A stretch of DNA of 64,000 nt from Hymenobacter fodinae (lineage in GTDB: Bacteria > Bacteroidota > Bacteroidia > Cytophagales > Hymenobacteraceae). The notes beneath the pieces were generated by a model, which did not search any database, was not told the DNA's origin, and saw only the letters and a list, made by a program, of their open reading frames with translations. Shown one piece after another: positions 9,592 through 17,521 of the stretch. Positions within the stretch are counted from its first letter, which is position 1; every line of letters starts with the position of its first letter. Made by a program: the position numbers and the translations under genes. The DNA lies in NCBI RefSeq assembly GCF_004745825.1, contig NZ_SRLA01000002.1, positions 124,001 to 188,000 of the forward strand, in the 5' to 3' direction.

Positions 9592-9608
9592 ACTTTGTAT
9601 TTCAAAGT
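9592..9608. promoter_or_regulatory. Perfect 17-bp palindrome, operator-like, copy 2
   Basis: Identical to the site at 7073-7089. It lies directly downstream of the -7 element (9612-9619, minus strand), where the transcription start would be, and 52 bp before the beta-lactamase ATG. This is a classical repressor position. Confidence 0.5.
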
Positions 9609-9611
9609 TTG

Positions 9612-9619
9612 CAAACGTA
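9612..9619 (-). promoter_or_regulatory. -7 element of the metallo-beta-lactamase promoter
   Basis: Minus strand TACGTTTG matches TAnnTTTG exactly. A TTG occurs 22 nt upstream (in CTTTGGG), within the accepted spacing of Bacteroidota promoters. Confidence 0.55.
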
Positions 9620-9846
9620 TTCACATAAATTTTGTTTAACCCAAAGCGAAGCAGAACATTAAGGAGCAGATGCGAAACCTAGAGTGTGAGGCAAGTTGTG
9701 GTTGAGTGGTTTTCCGTGCCAGTAACCAGCGTTGTCACACTGCCAGAAGAGCTTTAAGCTCGACTATTGATAGTTTTGCTTGTGCTACTACTGTGCCTCT
9801 AAAGCGCAACTCTGCTCTGTTCTTTTTGCCGCCCTATCTGCACCCC

Positions 9847-10335
9847 ATGACTACCAACCAGGACCAACACCCCGCTATGCCACGTGAGATAGGGGAGTTT
9901 GAAAGCATTTTACAGCAGCGGGGCGTGCATGCGGCGCTCAAATATCTCAATAGCCGGACGCCGCACCAGTACACCGGCGTCTTCCGCTTCGATGGCGACA
10001 TGCTGCGCAATGAGGTGTTGTTCGACCGTTATCATCCGGAGCTGCTGAAGGGGGAGGATGCGCCAATGATTGCCACGTACTGCTCGCTGGTGGGCCGGCA
10101 GGAAGCACCCCTGCAAATTATGGATGCCACCACGGATGCGCGGGTAAAAGGCGTGGTGGAGTCGCCCGTGATTTCCTACTGCGGCGTGCTGATCCGGGAC
10201 ACGGCCGGTAAGGCTTTTGGCACCCTGTGCCATTACGATATGCAGCGCTGCGAGGAGCGCACCACCGACCTGCCCTTGTTGCAAGCCGCCGCCGAAATGC
10301 TGTACCGGCAGTTGCGGCCGGCGGGCATTGCATAG
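9847..10335 (+). CDS. GAF domain-containing protein
   Basis: 162 residues from the ATG at 9847 (MTTNQDQHPAM). The open frame extends upstream but that stretch is Cys/Arg-rich and unlike coding sequence. The protein is a single GAF-like domain: a helical N-terminus, the strand YTGVFRFDGDMLRN, a central YCSLVG, and the closing strands SYCGVLIRDTAGKAFGTLCHYD, a typical GAF ending (fGtLCh.D). GAF domains bind small ligands or chromophores. A free-standing one is likely a sensor, but no output domain is present. No operon partner is apparent. Confidence 0.75.
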   Translation: MTTNQDQHPAMPREIGEFESILQQRGVHAALKYLNSRTPHQYTGVFRFDGDMLRNEVLFDRYHPELLKGEDAPMIATYCSLVGRQEAPLQIMDATTDARVKGVVESPVISYCGVLIRDTAGKAFGTLCHYDMQRCEERTTDLPLLQAAAEMLYRQLRPAGIA

Positions 10336-10490
10336 TAACGCAGGCTCAAGCCGACGGCCGAAGCGCCCGCTAGGTGGTGAGGTGTAGCTGCTGCTAGGCC
10401 ACTAGTGGAGCAGAAAGGCTAACCACCCCGATGTACGCCAGAACTGCTATATTCAGGCAGGTTCTATCGTCTTCCTAACTAGCCTGGCTT

Positions 10491-10868
10491 ATGCAACCCA
10501 CCGACCTACTCGGCCCCCTGAAAGATGCCACGCGCCGCGAGATTGGCGGCGTACAAGTAGATGTAGTCCGCACCACGGGTACCTCCCGCGTGAAACGAGT
10601 GGTGTACCCCGCGGGCTTCCGCTGGTCGAAAGACATGAAGCCAATGGTGGGCACGGAGCTGTGCCAGCACGCCCACGTTGGGTTTCTGGCGCAGGGCCGG
10701 CTGGCTATTCAGTACGCTGATGGTGGCCTGGAGGAGTATGTGGCGCCGCAGGTGGTAGCCATTGCACCCGGCCACGATGGCTGGGTAGTAGGGGATGAAG
10801 CCGCCATATTGATTGAGTTTGATTTCGAGGGCGAAACTGTAGAACGCCTGAGTCTGAAGCGGCCCTAA
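10491..10868 (+). CDS. Cupin-fold protein
   Basis: 125 residues. The conserved C-terminal half reads HAHVGFLAQGRLAIQYADGG...VVAIAPGHDGWVVGDEAAILIEFDF, which fits a single cupin barrel with H-x-H at the start of motif 1 and GHDGW near motif 2. Metal binding is plausible, but no enzymatic activity can be assigned. It is followed after 40 bp by a Crp/Fnr-type regulator gene on the same strand, so it may be a ligand-responsive or stress-related member of that small cluster. Confidence 0.75.
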   Translation: MQPTDLLGPLKDATRREIGGVQVDVVRTTGTSRVKRVVYPAGFRWSKDMKPMVGTELCQHAHVGFLAQGRLAIQYADGGLEEYVAPQVVAIAPGHDGWVVGDEAAILIEFDFEGETVERLSLKRP

Positions 10869-10908
10869 GCTAGTGGCTGGGCCTCTGTATTTTGCTACGC
10901 ACCTGGGT

Positions 10909-11487
10909 ATGTATACCGCCTTGTTTGCACACATTGCCCAGTACGTTCCGTTTAGCGACGCCGACGCTACCTTGCTGCAGCCGTACCTAGGCCACCAAAC
11001 AGTGGCCCGTAAAGAGCATTTGCTAACCGAAGGCCACGTGTGCACTGCCAACTATTTTGTGCGGCAAGGCTGCCTGCGCACCTACCTGGTAACTGAAAAA
11101 GGTACGGAGCAAACCATTCAGTTCGGGATTGAAAACTGGTGGCTCACCGACTACGCCAGCCTCGATAATCACCTGCCGTCGCAGTTTAACATTCAGGCCA
11201 TTGAGAACACGGAGGTTGTGGTGCTGGAGCAGCGGGTGCAGGAGGAAGTATTTCGGCAACTGCCGCAGCTAGAGCGGTACTTCCGGGTGTTGCTACAGAA
11301 GTCGGCGGCGGCAGCCCTGTTTCGCCTGAAATTCCTCTATACCCTTTCGGGGGAGGCCCGCTACCATCACTTCAACGACCGGTTTCCGGGGTTTGTGCAG
11401 CGCGTGCCCCAGTACATGTTGGCCTCGTACCTGGGCTTTACGCCGGAATTCTTAAGTAAAATCAGAGCCAAAGTAGGCCACCGGTAG
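10909..11487 (+). CDS. Crp/Fnr-family transcriptional regulator
   Basis: 192 residues from ATG 10909 (MYTALFAHIAQYV), the usual length for the short Bacteroidota Crp-like proteins. The N-terminal cyclic-nucleotide-binding fold includes HLLTEGHVCTANYFVRQGCLRTY and YASL. The C-terminal helix-turn-helix reads RVPQYMLASYLGFTPEFLSKIRAKV. It may control the adjacent AhpD-like gene starting 88 bp downstream, an arrangement common in this phylum. It lacks the N-terminal cysteines of true FNR, so it is not an iron-sulphur oxygen sensor. Confidence 0.88.
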   Translation: MYTALFAHIAQYVPFSDADATLLQPYLGHQTVARKEHLLTEGHVCTANYFVRQGCLRTYLVTEKGTEQTIQFGIENWWLTDYASLDNHLPSQFNIQAIENTEVVVLEQRVQEEVFRQLPQLERYFRVLLQKSAAAALFRLKFLYTLSGEARYHHFNDRFPGFVQRVPQYMLASYLGFTPEFLSKIRAKVGHR

Positions 11488-11575
11488 CGGCCGGTGTTTC
11501 TTGAACTAGATTAAGTTTTCTTGGGCCGCCGGGGCCAAATTTTGTCGCATCCTTCAACCCAAAACCCTTTTGAAG

Positions 11576-12007
11576 ATGCGACTCACCATGCAAACCATCG
11601 AGCCAGAGGCCTATAAGGCCATGTTTGGGCTGGAGAAGTACCTGAGCGCTTCCAAGCTCAGCGCCACGCACAAACACCTGATAAAAGTGCGCGCCTCTCA
11701 GGTAAACAAATGCGCTTTCTGCATAAACATGCACACCCAAGAGGCCCGCAAAGACGGCGAAACGGAGCAGCGGCTCTATTTGCTCTCGGCTTGGCGCGAA
11801 AGCAAGCTATTCACCCCTGAAGAGCAGGCCCTGCTGGCCCTCACGGAGGAGGTAACGCTTATTGGCCAAGCGGGAGTAACAGACGCTACGTATCAGCAAG
11901 CGGCGGCCCACTTTGATGACCACTACCTAGCCCAGGCAATAATGGCCATCGTGGTTATTAACGCCTGGAACCGCATTGCCATTAGCACAGAGATGCCGCT
12001 AGCCTAG
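11576..12007 (+). CDS. Carboxymuconolactone decarboxylase/AhpD-like protein
   Basis: 143 residues from ATG 11576. The family signature is KCAFCINMH (C46-x2-C49-x3-H53), the redox CxxC and proton-relay His of AhpD-type peroxidases, in an all-helical fold. A later ATG at 11588 is also possible. The likely role is hydroperoxide reduction, although many members of the family have no proven substrate. The gene follows the Crp/Fnr gene in the same direction. The last codons GCC-TAG form part of a CTAGCCTAG variant of the window's repeat. Confidence 0.88.
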   Translation: MRLTMQTIEPEAYKAMFGLEKYLSASKLSATHKHLIKVRASQVNKCAFCINMHTQEARKDGETEQRLYLLSAWRESKLFTPEEQALLALTEEVTLIGQAGVTDATYQQAAAHFDDHYLAQAIMAIVVINAWNRIAISTEMPLA

Positions 12008-12030
12008 CGTAAGTGAGCTTGACGGATGTG

Positions 12031-12813
12031 CTAGACTTGTGAGGAATGCACCCAAACCTCTAGCTCCTCAACCGGCGCCTCTGCATAACACTGGCCTAGG
12101 CCTACCGCCGCCAGCCGGACTTTCGGCAGCTCCTTATAGCGTAACGTCACGGCAAAGCTCTCCGCAAAAGGGGAGGGGTGAACTTGCACAACGTTTCGGC
12201 TAGGCCACTCTACCTGCACAAGTTGCTGCTGAGTGAAAGCAAAGTAGTCGGAGAAGGGTATGCCCTCCCGGTACCAAGGGTGTCCCTGGGCCTTTGGGGT
12301 GCCGGGCTCGTTAAGGCACAGGTAGAGGGAGAGGTTATCAGCGAAGCGCAACAGGCGCTTGTGAAACTCTAGGGTAGCTAATTCAGTGGAGGCAAAGAGT
12401 TGGAGCTGCTGTTTAAGGCGGTTTTGGCGTTCCGTTTCCGTGCGTAAGAATTGCTGGCCGGCGGGGCTTTTGGCTAGGTCGGGGAAGCTGGTGTAGTGCA
12501 GGCTGCATAGCAGGCCCGCGTAGGGCGCTAAGTGCTCCACTTCCTCAATGCCTTGCTGATAATGCCGCACTTTGGGCGCCGTTGGGTAGTCGAGAAAAGA
12601 GTGCGGAGCGTGAGTTTGCTCATTCCAGATGGGAGCGGCATCCAGGGGAATCCAGGCGCGGTCATGCTCCCGGATGGCCAACAACACCTCTGCCCGGCGC
12701 TCCAACCCCTCAAAGTAGGAAAGCTGCCACTGCTCCGCTAGTCTGCCCGAAACCTGGGCGTGGTCGTGCTGCGTGAGGTAGATAAAGCTGGTAGGCGTTT
12801 CCCGAATGATCAT
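12031..12813 (-). CDS. DUF3891 family protein
   Basis: 260 residues with the DUF3891 pattern: an N-terminal MIIRE, TQHDHAQVSGRLAEQW, then LAIREHDRAWIPLD, and HYTSF and FADNLSLYLC further on. The repeated His/Asp positions (QHDH, REHD, H near YTSF, FxDNLSL) resemble a degenerate HD-type metal site, but no function is established. It is transcribed alone and converges on the AhpD-like gene with a 23-bp gap. Confidence 0.85.
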   Translation of the reverse strand: MIIRETPTSFIYLTQHDHAQVSGRLAEQWQLSYFEGLERRAEVLLAIREHDRAWIPLDAAPIWNEQTHAPHSFLDYPTAPKVRHYQQGIEEVEHLAPYAGLLCSLHYTSFPDLAKSPAGQQFLRTETERQNRLKQQLQLFASTELATLEFHKRLLRFADNLSLYLCLNEPGTPKAQGHPWYREGIPFSDYFAFTQQQLVQVEWPSRNVVQVHPSPFAESFAVTLRYKELPKVRLAAVGLGQCYAEAPVEELEVWVHSSQV

Positions 12814-12901
12814 AGCAGGGCTAAAACGATACTGGCGAGTAAGCCAACTGGCCTAGCACCCCGGGCTGGTTGGGCAGTATCTCGGGGGCGTAGGGTAATA
12901 C

Positions 12902-13018
12902 TCATGACTGGCAGCGCACCAGGTACCAGGCCAGGACCATTACTAGTGCCACCGAGCCGAAGCGCAACAGCAGGAAGACCCAGGTGGGCAGTTCAGGTTT
13001 TTGCGGAATGGGAGGCAT
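12902..13018 (-). CDS. Possible small single-helix membrane protein
   Basis: 38 residues from ATG 13018: a Pro-rich start (MPPIPQKPELPTW), then one strong hydrophobic helix (VFLLLRFGSVALVMVLAWYLV) and RCQS. Composition fits a real small membrane protein and the gap between neighbours leaves room for it, but no homologue is recognised. An upstream in-frame extension looks non-coding. Confidence 0.35.
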   Translation of the reverse strand: MPPIPQKPELPTWVFLLLRFGSVALVMVLAWYLVRCQS

Positions 13019-13158
13019 AGCAAGGCAGGAAGGTGGCCTAGGTGTACGCGCCCCGCCGGGGATAGATGTCTCAACCAGAACACAGCTCCACATAAAATAG
13101 CAACGCCTCTTCGCAGGAACACAGCAAGGAGGCGTTGGGGAGAGAAAGGGAAGCTGGC

Positions 13159-13950
13159 TTACCGCGCCGTAGCGTGCAGCTGTGTGTTCATGAGGGTGGC
13201 CAGCATAGAGTCGGGCAGGAGCAGGCTGGAAACGAAGTTGACTTTAGCGCCCAGGGTCGGGAGTGAGCGGGCGGCGCCTTCCATCAGGGCGTCGTAGCCT
13301 TCCTCGGCTACGGCGCGGGCCGAGGCCGTGTGCGCAGCCGCGCGGGTATTTTCGGCGTGCGCGGTGCGGAAGAAGTTGGTATCGGTAGGCGGGGGGCAGA
13401 GGATGGTCATGGTTACCGCCGATTTTTGCTGTTTCAGCTCGTGCTGCACGGCTTCGGCAAAGCTGAGCACAAACGCCTTGGTGGCGGCATACACGGCCTG
13501 GCATGGGCTTGGCGAGAACGAGGCCACCGAGCCCACCTGCAAAATACGGCCCTCATTGCGCTCCATCATGTCGCGCAAATACAGCTTGGTAAGGTGCATC
13601 AACGAGGCCGCATTCACCTGAACCATGCGAAGCTCCGTGGCAATGTCGGTGTCGGTGAAGAAGCCGGTTTCGCCAAAGCCCGCATCATTCACGAGAGCAT
13701 CAATGCGCAAGCCCCGCTGTGTGGTGGCCGCGTAGAGCCGGGCGGGTGTTTCGGGGAGGCTCAGGTCGAAGGGTAGCAGCAGAATATCTACGCCCATAAA
13801 CTCCTGGTGCAGCAAGCGGGCCGCCTCCTGCAACTCCTCTAAGTGGCGGGCCACAAGCACAACCCGGTAATCGTCGCGTGCAAAGCAACGAGCCAGCTCG
13901 AACCCAATGCCGCTGGAGGCACCGGTAATTAAGGCGGTTTGTTCGTTCAT
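13159..13950 (-). CDS. Short-chain dehydrogenase/reductase (SDR)
   Basis: 263 residues. Classical SDR: cofactor motif TGASSGIG (residues 9-16), NDAG in place of NNAG, catalytic serine region QVGSVASFSP, and YAATK for the Tyr/Lys pair. A basic residue after the first strand (VVLVARHLEEL) suggests NADP(H). The profile resembles the DltE/YqjQ-type broad-substrate oxidoreductases. The substrate cannot be read from sequence. Single gene; the promoter region upstream is AT-rich (13975-14020). Confidence 0.9.
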   Translation of the reverse strand: MNEQTALITGASSGIGFELARCFARDDYRVVLVARHLEELQEAARLLHQEFMGVDILLLPFDLSLPETPARLYAATTQRGLRIDALVNDAGFGETGFFTDTDIATELRMVQVNAASLMHLTKLYLRDMMERNEGRILQVGSVASFSPSPCQAVYAATKAFVLSFAEAVQHELKQQKSAVTMTILCPPPTDTNFFRTAHAENTRAAAHTASARAVAEEGYDALMEGAARSLPTLGAKVNFVSSLLLPDSMLATLMNTQLHATAR

Positions 13951-14127
13951 GGCTGAAAGAAATTAGGGTGATTGATTGTGTATATAATATACTTATAATC
14001 AGGTGGATTATTAAGTTTTTTAGGTGCTAATTATGCTCGTAAGATGTCAGAAATTGTGCGTTGAAATACCGGGCTGCTAACCTGTGCTTCCAAATCGATT
14101 TAGCACCGAATAGCCAGTTATAATAAA

Positions 14128-14155
14128 GCCCAGGCAAACGGGTGTTTACCTGGGC
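14128..14155 (-). terminator. Terminator of pfkB
   Basis: Twelve-base-pair stem with one mismatch (14128-14139 with 14144-14155) and a 4-nt loop. On the minus strand it is followed by TTTATTATAA, 35 bp after the pfkB stop. Confidence 0.7.
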
Positions 14156-14189
14156 AGGAGCATCAAATCGGAAGCAGGAGAAGAACTGC

Positions 14190-15143
14190 TTAGGCGGCTG
14201 AAGGCAGCATGGTGTTCTGCAACAACCAAGAATACAGGCGGTCAACGTCGTCTTTGCGGAACAGCTCGGTACCGGGGTTCATAGTGGCAGCCGAGCCGCA
14301 GGCTATGCCCAGGCGTACCGTTTCGCGCACCGAAAGCCCCGTTGAAAGGCCATACACCAAGCCGGCCACCATACTGTCGCCGGCGCCTACGGTGCTACGT
14401 TTCTTCACGGCTGGGGCCGGCACGTGGTCTACCAAGTCGCGGGTGACCACGCAGGCGCCCTGCGGACCTAATGACGTCACTACAATCTCGCATTTGCCAT
14501 CCCGCACCAATGCATGAGCGGTTTGGGCCACGGCTTCGTTGTCGAGCTCGTCAATGTTGGCCATGCGGCTCAGCTCGCCTACGTTGGGCTTGGCCAGGTA
14601 CACGCCCTCCTCCAGGAGCCGATACAAGGCAGGCCCGGAGGTATCAACCACCACTTTCACGCCGCGAGCTTTGGCGGCCTGCACTATTTTCACCAGAAAC
14701 TCGGGCTCGACGCCGGGCGGTACGCTCCCGCTGATGACCAGAAAATCGGGGTTGCCGGGCAGGCTTTTGAGGGCCGTGAGCACCTGCTGCTGCTCGGTTT
14801 CAGCCAGCTCCGTGCCGGGCATCCCAAAACGGTACTGGTGGCCCGTTGAGGCATCTACCACAATAAAATTCTCGCGGGTGCGGCCTACCGTCACCACGGG
14901 CTGCTGCAGAATATCTTCCTTGCTGAGCAGCTCCTGCAGCAACAGGCCCGCGGGACCACCCACCGGAAACACCGCCACCGACTCAGTGCCGAGCCGCTTC
15001 AGGGCCCGCGACACGTTGATGCCACCCCCACCCGGCTCAAACTTGGGCGGTGCACACCGCAGCTTATGGTCGGGAATGATTTGCCCGGTAGTGGTGCTCT
15101 TATCAACGGTAGGGTTCAGCGTAAGCGTGACGATGTACGGCAT
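14190..15143 (-). CDS. pfkB: 6-phosphofructokinase of the Pfk-2/PfkB (ribokinase) family
   Basis: 317 residues resembling E. coli PfkB throughout: TLTLNPTVDKSTTT, HKLRCAPPKFEPGGGGINVSRAL (sugar-phosphate site), YRFGMPG, and the anion-hole/catalytic GAGDSM with D256 in the position known for E. coli Pfk-2. It phosphorylates fructose 6-phosphate with ATP in glycolysis. 1-Phosphofructokinase or tagatose-6-phosphate kinase activities are the alternatives within the family, but the N-terminal motif favours Pfk-2. Monocistronic with its own terminator. Confidence 0.88.
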   Translation of the reverse strand: MPYIVTLTLNPTVDKSTTTGQIIPDHKLRCAPPKFEPGGGGINVSRALKRLGTESVAVFPVGGPAGLLLQELLSKEDILQQPVVTVGRTRENFIVVDASTGHQYRFGMPGTELAETEQQQVLTALKSLPGNPDFLVISGSVPPGVEPEFLVKIVQAAKARGVKVVVDTSGPALYRLLEEGVYLAKPNVGELSRMANIDELDNEAVAQTAHALVRDGKCEIVVTSLGPQGACVVTRDLVDHVPAPAVKKRSTVGAGDSMVAGLVYGLSTGLSVRETVRLGIACGSAATMNPGTELFRKDDVDRLYSWLLQNTMLPSAA

Positions 15144-15354
15144 ACAAGTAGGTGCAAGTGAAGGGCTAGGCCAGTGTTTGGTAGTAGGTTGTACTAGCAG
15201 GGGGCCACATGGTTACACAGAGTAGTACCGCTGCCTGGGCCGTTTTGCCGTAAGCTGCTGGGTGGCGGCCCACCTTAGCCATGAGCAAGGAGCCACCCGA
15301 AACTTCCAGAATTGTCCGTCCTTTGTGCGGCCTATCCTTACTTGTTCGTGCTGT

Positions 15355-16146
15355 ATGCAGGCTGATGCCCTCTCTTTAAGAACCGTTGACGTCACGCGCT
15401 ACGTCACCCCGCTGCGCGAAGGCGGCTCCTTGCCGGCCCTCGTGGAGGCCGACGACGGGTTTATGTACGTGGTGAAATTCCGGGGTGCCGGCCAAGGCGT
15501 GAAGGCCCTTATTGCCGAGCTGATAGTGGGCGAAATGGCCCGCGCGCTAGGCCTCCGGGTGCCAGAGCTGGTGTTCTGCCAGCTTGATGAAGCCTTTGGC
15601 CGCACCGAGCCCGACGAAGAAATCCAGGACCTGCTGCGCTTCAGCACCGGCCTCAACCTGGCCCTGCACTACCTCTCTGGCGCCAGCACCTTCGACCCTT
15701 TGGTAAATACCATTGAGCCCAGTCTAGCCTCTCTGATTGTGTGGCTCGACTGCCTCACGATGAACGTGGACCGCACGGCCCGCAATACCAACCTGCTCAT
15801 GTGGCACAAGGAGCTGTGGCTGATTGACCATGGCGCGGCGCTATACGTGCACCACGCCGGCCCTGGCTGGGCCGAACCCAAGCCCCGCCCGTTTCCGCAG
15901 GTGAAAGACCACGTGTTGCTGTCCCAGGCCAAGGAGCTAGCCGCCGCCGATGCGCTAGGCCACTCCCGCCTGACGCCCGAGCGCATCCGGGCCATTCTGG
16001 CGCTGGTGCCCGCTGAGTGGCTGGCCGAGTCTGGAGTAGAAGCCGAAGCCCAACGGGAGAATTATGTGCGGTTCCTGACTACGCGTCTGGCCGCCTCCGA
16101 AACCTTTGTTCAGGAAGCCGAAAATGCCCGAAAAGCACTTGTATGA
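15355..16146 (+). CDS. HipA-like (HipA_2) protein kinase
   Basis: 263 residues from ATG 15355 (MQADALSLRTVDV). Kinase-like landmarks: a nucleotide lysine in MYVVKFRG (K41), an acidic helix AELIVGEMARALG, the catalytic-loop-like MNVDRTARNTNLL (D139, N144/N146), and the metal motif LIDHGA (D158). This is the small HipA-family kinase group that lacks the N-terminal HipB-binding part of E. coli HipA. The gene overlaps the next by 23 nt, indicating tight co-expression with a DUF3037 protein rather than a HipB antitoxin. Target unknown. Confidence 0.85.
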   Translation: MQADALSLRTVDVTRYVTPLREGGSLPALVEADDGFMYVVKFRGAGQGVKALIAELIVGEMARALGLRVPELVFCQLDEAFGRTEPDEEIQDLLRFSTGLNLALHYLSGASTFDPLVNTIEPSLASLIVWLDCLTMNVDRTARNTNLLMWHKELWLIDHGAALYVHHAGPGWAEPKPRPFPQVKDHVLLSQAKELAAADALGHSRLTPERIRAILALVPAEWLAESGVEAEAQRENYVRFLTTRLAASETFVQEAENARKALV

Positions 16147-16510
16147 ATACGCCGTGCTGCGCGTGGTACCACGCGTAGAGCGCGAGGAGTTTCTCAACGT
16201 CGGCGTCATCCTGTACTGCTCCGCCCAAGGCTTTCTGCAGGCCCGGTTTGAAGTACCCGAGGCCCGCCTGCGCGCCTTCGCCGGCGACCAACTAGACCTG
16301 GCCGAGCTAACGGAGCGGCTGCGCTCCTTCGAGCGCATTTGCCGCGGCCGTAAAGAAGGCGGACCCATTGGGCAACTGCCGCTGGCCTCGCGGTTCCGCT
16401 GGCTAACGGCCACGCGCAGTACTATTGTGCAAACCTCCCCCGTGCACCCCGGCATGTGCGAGAATGCCGAAGAAACGCTAACTCGTTTGCACGCCCAGTT
16501 AGTATTGTAA
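16124..16510 (+). CDS. DUF3037 family protein, partner of the HipA-like kinase
   Basis: 128 residues from ATG 16124 (MPEKHLYEYAVLRVVPRVEREEFLNVGVILYC), the highly typical DUF3037 opening. Later features are LRSFERICRG and HPGMCENAEETL. It begins within the last 23 nt of the HipA-like kinase gene. DUF3037 has no proven function. Its constant pairing with HipA_2 kinases (remembered, not searched here) suggests a regulator, substrate or antitoxin-like role. Confidence 0.88.
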   Translation: MPEKHLYEYAVLRVVPRVEREEFLNVGVILYCSAQGFLQARFEVPEARLRAFAGDQLDLAELTERLRSFERICRGRKEGGPIGQLPLASRFRWLTATRSTIVQTSPVHPGMCENAEETLTRLHAQLVL

Positions 16511-16604
16511 TCAGGGGCTAGGTTGCTTGGCTGTTAAGGTATATTGCTTTCGGTGAATGCGTTGTGTATATTCAGATATACAACACGTTATACCGAAAAC
16601 GGCC

Positions 16605-16745
16605 ATGGAAACAAGACCAAGACGCTATGTTGGGTTGGGCCAACGCCTGAGTAATTTACCCTGGTGGGCCTACGGGATGGTTATTCCGCTGGTGTACCTG
16701 CTAGGCTGGGTGCTGCATTGGGTGGGCGTGATTCCGGGGAAGTGA
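16605..16745 (+). CDS. Possible small membrane protein
   Basis: 46 residues from ATG 16605: a basic N-terminus (METRPRRYVGLGQRL) and then one or two hydrophobic segments (WWAYGMVIPLVYLLGWVLHWVGV) ending IPGK. The positive-inside arrangement is what a genuine small inner-membrane protein would show. No family recognised. It follows the DUF3037 gene by 94 bp. Confidence 0.45.
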   Translation: METRPRRYVGLGQRLSNLPWWAYGMVIPLVYLLGWVLHWVGVIPGK

Positions 16746-16784
16746 GCCACTCCCGGCAGTACCAGATTTCCTGCCTACAAACAG

Positions 16785-16810
16785 CGCGGCCCTACCTAGG
16801 TAGGGCCGCG
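16785..16810. terminator. 26-bp perfect palindrome, possible bidirectional terminator
   Basis: Thirteen-base arms with no loop, centred on CCTAGG between the small membrane gene and the convergent gene at 16874. Flanked by purine runs rather than a clear T-tract, so termination is plausible but not certain. Confidence 0.45.
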
Positions 16811-16873
16811 AAAGAAAGCTAGTTCGCTAGGCCACTATGGCTGCCATTGTGCAGCGGTAGTGGCCTAGGCGAT

Positions 16874-17461
16874 TTAGGTAAGAGGAGCCGCCGAAACGGA
16901 AGGCGCTGGCGCAGGAGCCAACTGCTGGAGCAGGCTAAGCAGCATGTGATAAATTTCCTGAAGCTGAGCGGGCTCAACGATAGCCTGTTCCTTGGTTAGC
17001 GTCAGAAATAGCTCATCAACGTTATCGTGGTGCACGGGGGCCAGACTCAGGCGCAGCTCCTGGTATTTCTGCAGCGTTTCCCGGATGGCCGGGTCGGAGA
17101 GGAGGCCTTGCAGGGCGGCGGGGTCGTTGGTGGTGATGATGTAGGCCGGGTCCAGTTCGGGGTAGCCCAGCTGCACATCGGTAAGGCCTAGCAGCTTCCC
17201 AATTTCATGAATCCAGTCTTGCTCGTGCAGGGCGAACCGCAGCTCCACGCTGGCGGGCACTGGGGCCGTGAAAGTAGTCGTCTCGAAGCCGCCCTCGAAG
17301 CCGCCACCCAAGTCAATGTCAATATCCAGCCGGATGGTGTAGCCCTGTTGGTGCAAGTCGGCGGTGTATTCCAGCAGGTCAGGCTCCTGGGCCATGTCGG
17401 CGGCTACTTGCTGCCACAAGGCGGTTTCGGTGTCGGCGGAGAAAGAACGGATAGTATCCAT
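16874..17461 (-). CDS. Uncharacterised cytosolic protein
   Basis: 195 residues, no signal peptide or membrane segment. Visible features are a Gly-rich turn (DLGGGFEGGFETTTF), alternating beta-like segments, and an ELDPAYIITTNDPAALQGLLSDPAIRETL segment typical of proteins that compare two parts of a dimeric beta fold. It ends with an Ala/Pro-rich tail (APAPAPSVSAAP). I do not recognise a family. It stands alone, with a 60-bp gap to the esterase gene. Confidence 0.7.
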   Translation of the reverse strand: MDTIRSFSADTETALWQQVAADMAQEPDLLEYTADLHQQGYTIRLDIDIDLGGGFEGGFETTTFTAPVPASVELRFALHEQDWIHEIGKLLGLTDVQLGYPELDPAYIITTNDPAALQGLLSDPAIRETLQKYQELRLSLAPVHHDNVDELFLTLTKEQAIVEPAQLQEIYHMLLSLLQQLAPAPAPSVSAAPLT

Positions 17462-17521
17462 GAGTAGAAGGGGGAATAGGGAAGGGGTTTCCTACCTACT
17501 TAGGAAGGTGCCCGTAGGTTA

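Larger units (their letters stand above)
9540..9846. other. Divergent intergenic region
   Basis: Separates the minus-strand beta-lactamase gene from the plus-strand GAF gene. It holds the promoter and palindrome described above. Nothing else is recognisable; no -33/-7 pair with good spacing was found for the plus-strand gene. Confidence 0.4.

Noticed and set aside
12902..13093. The longer version of the small membrane gene
   Set aside because: Its N-terminal extension (from 13093) is Pro/Arg-rich and out of character; only the short form from 13018 is kept, with low confidence.
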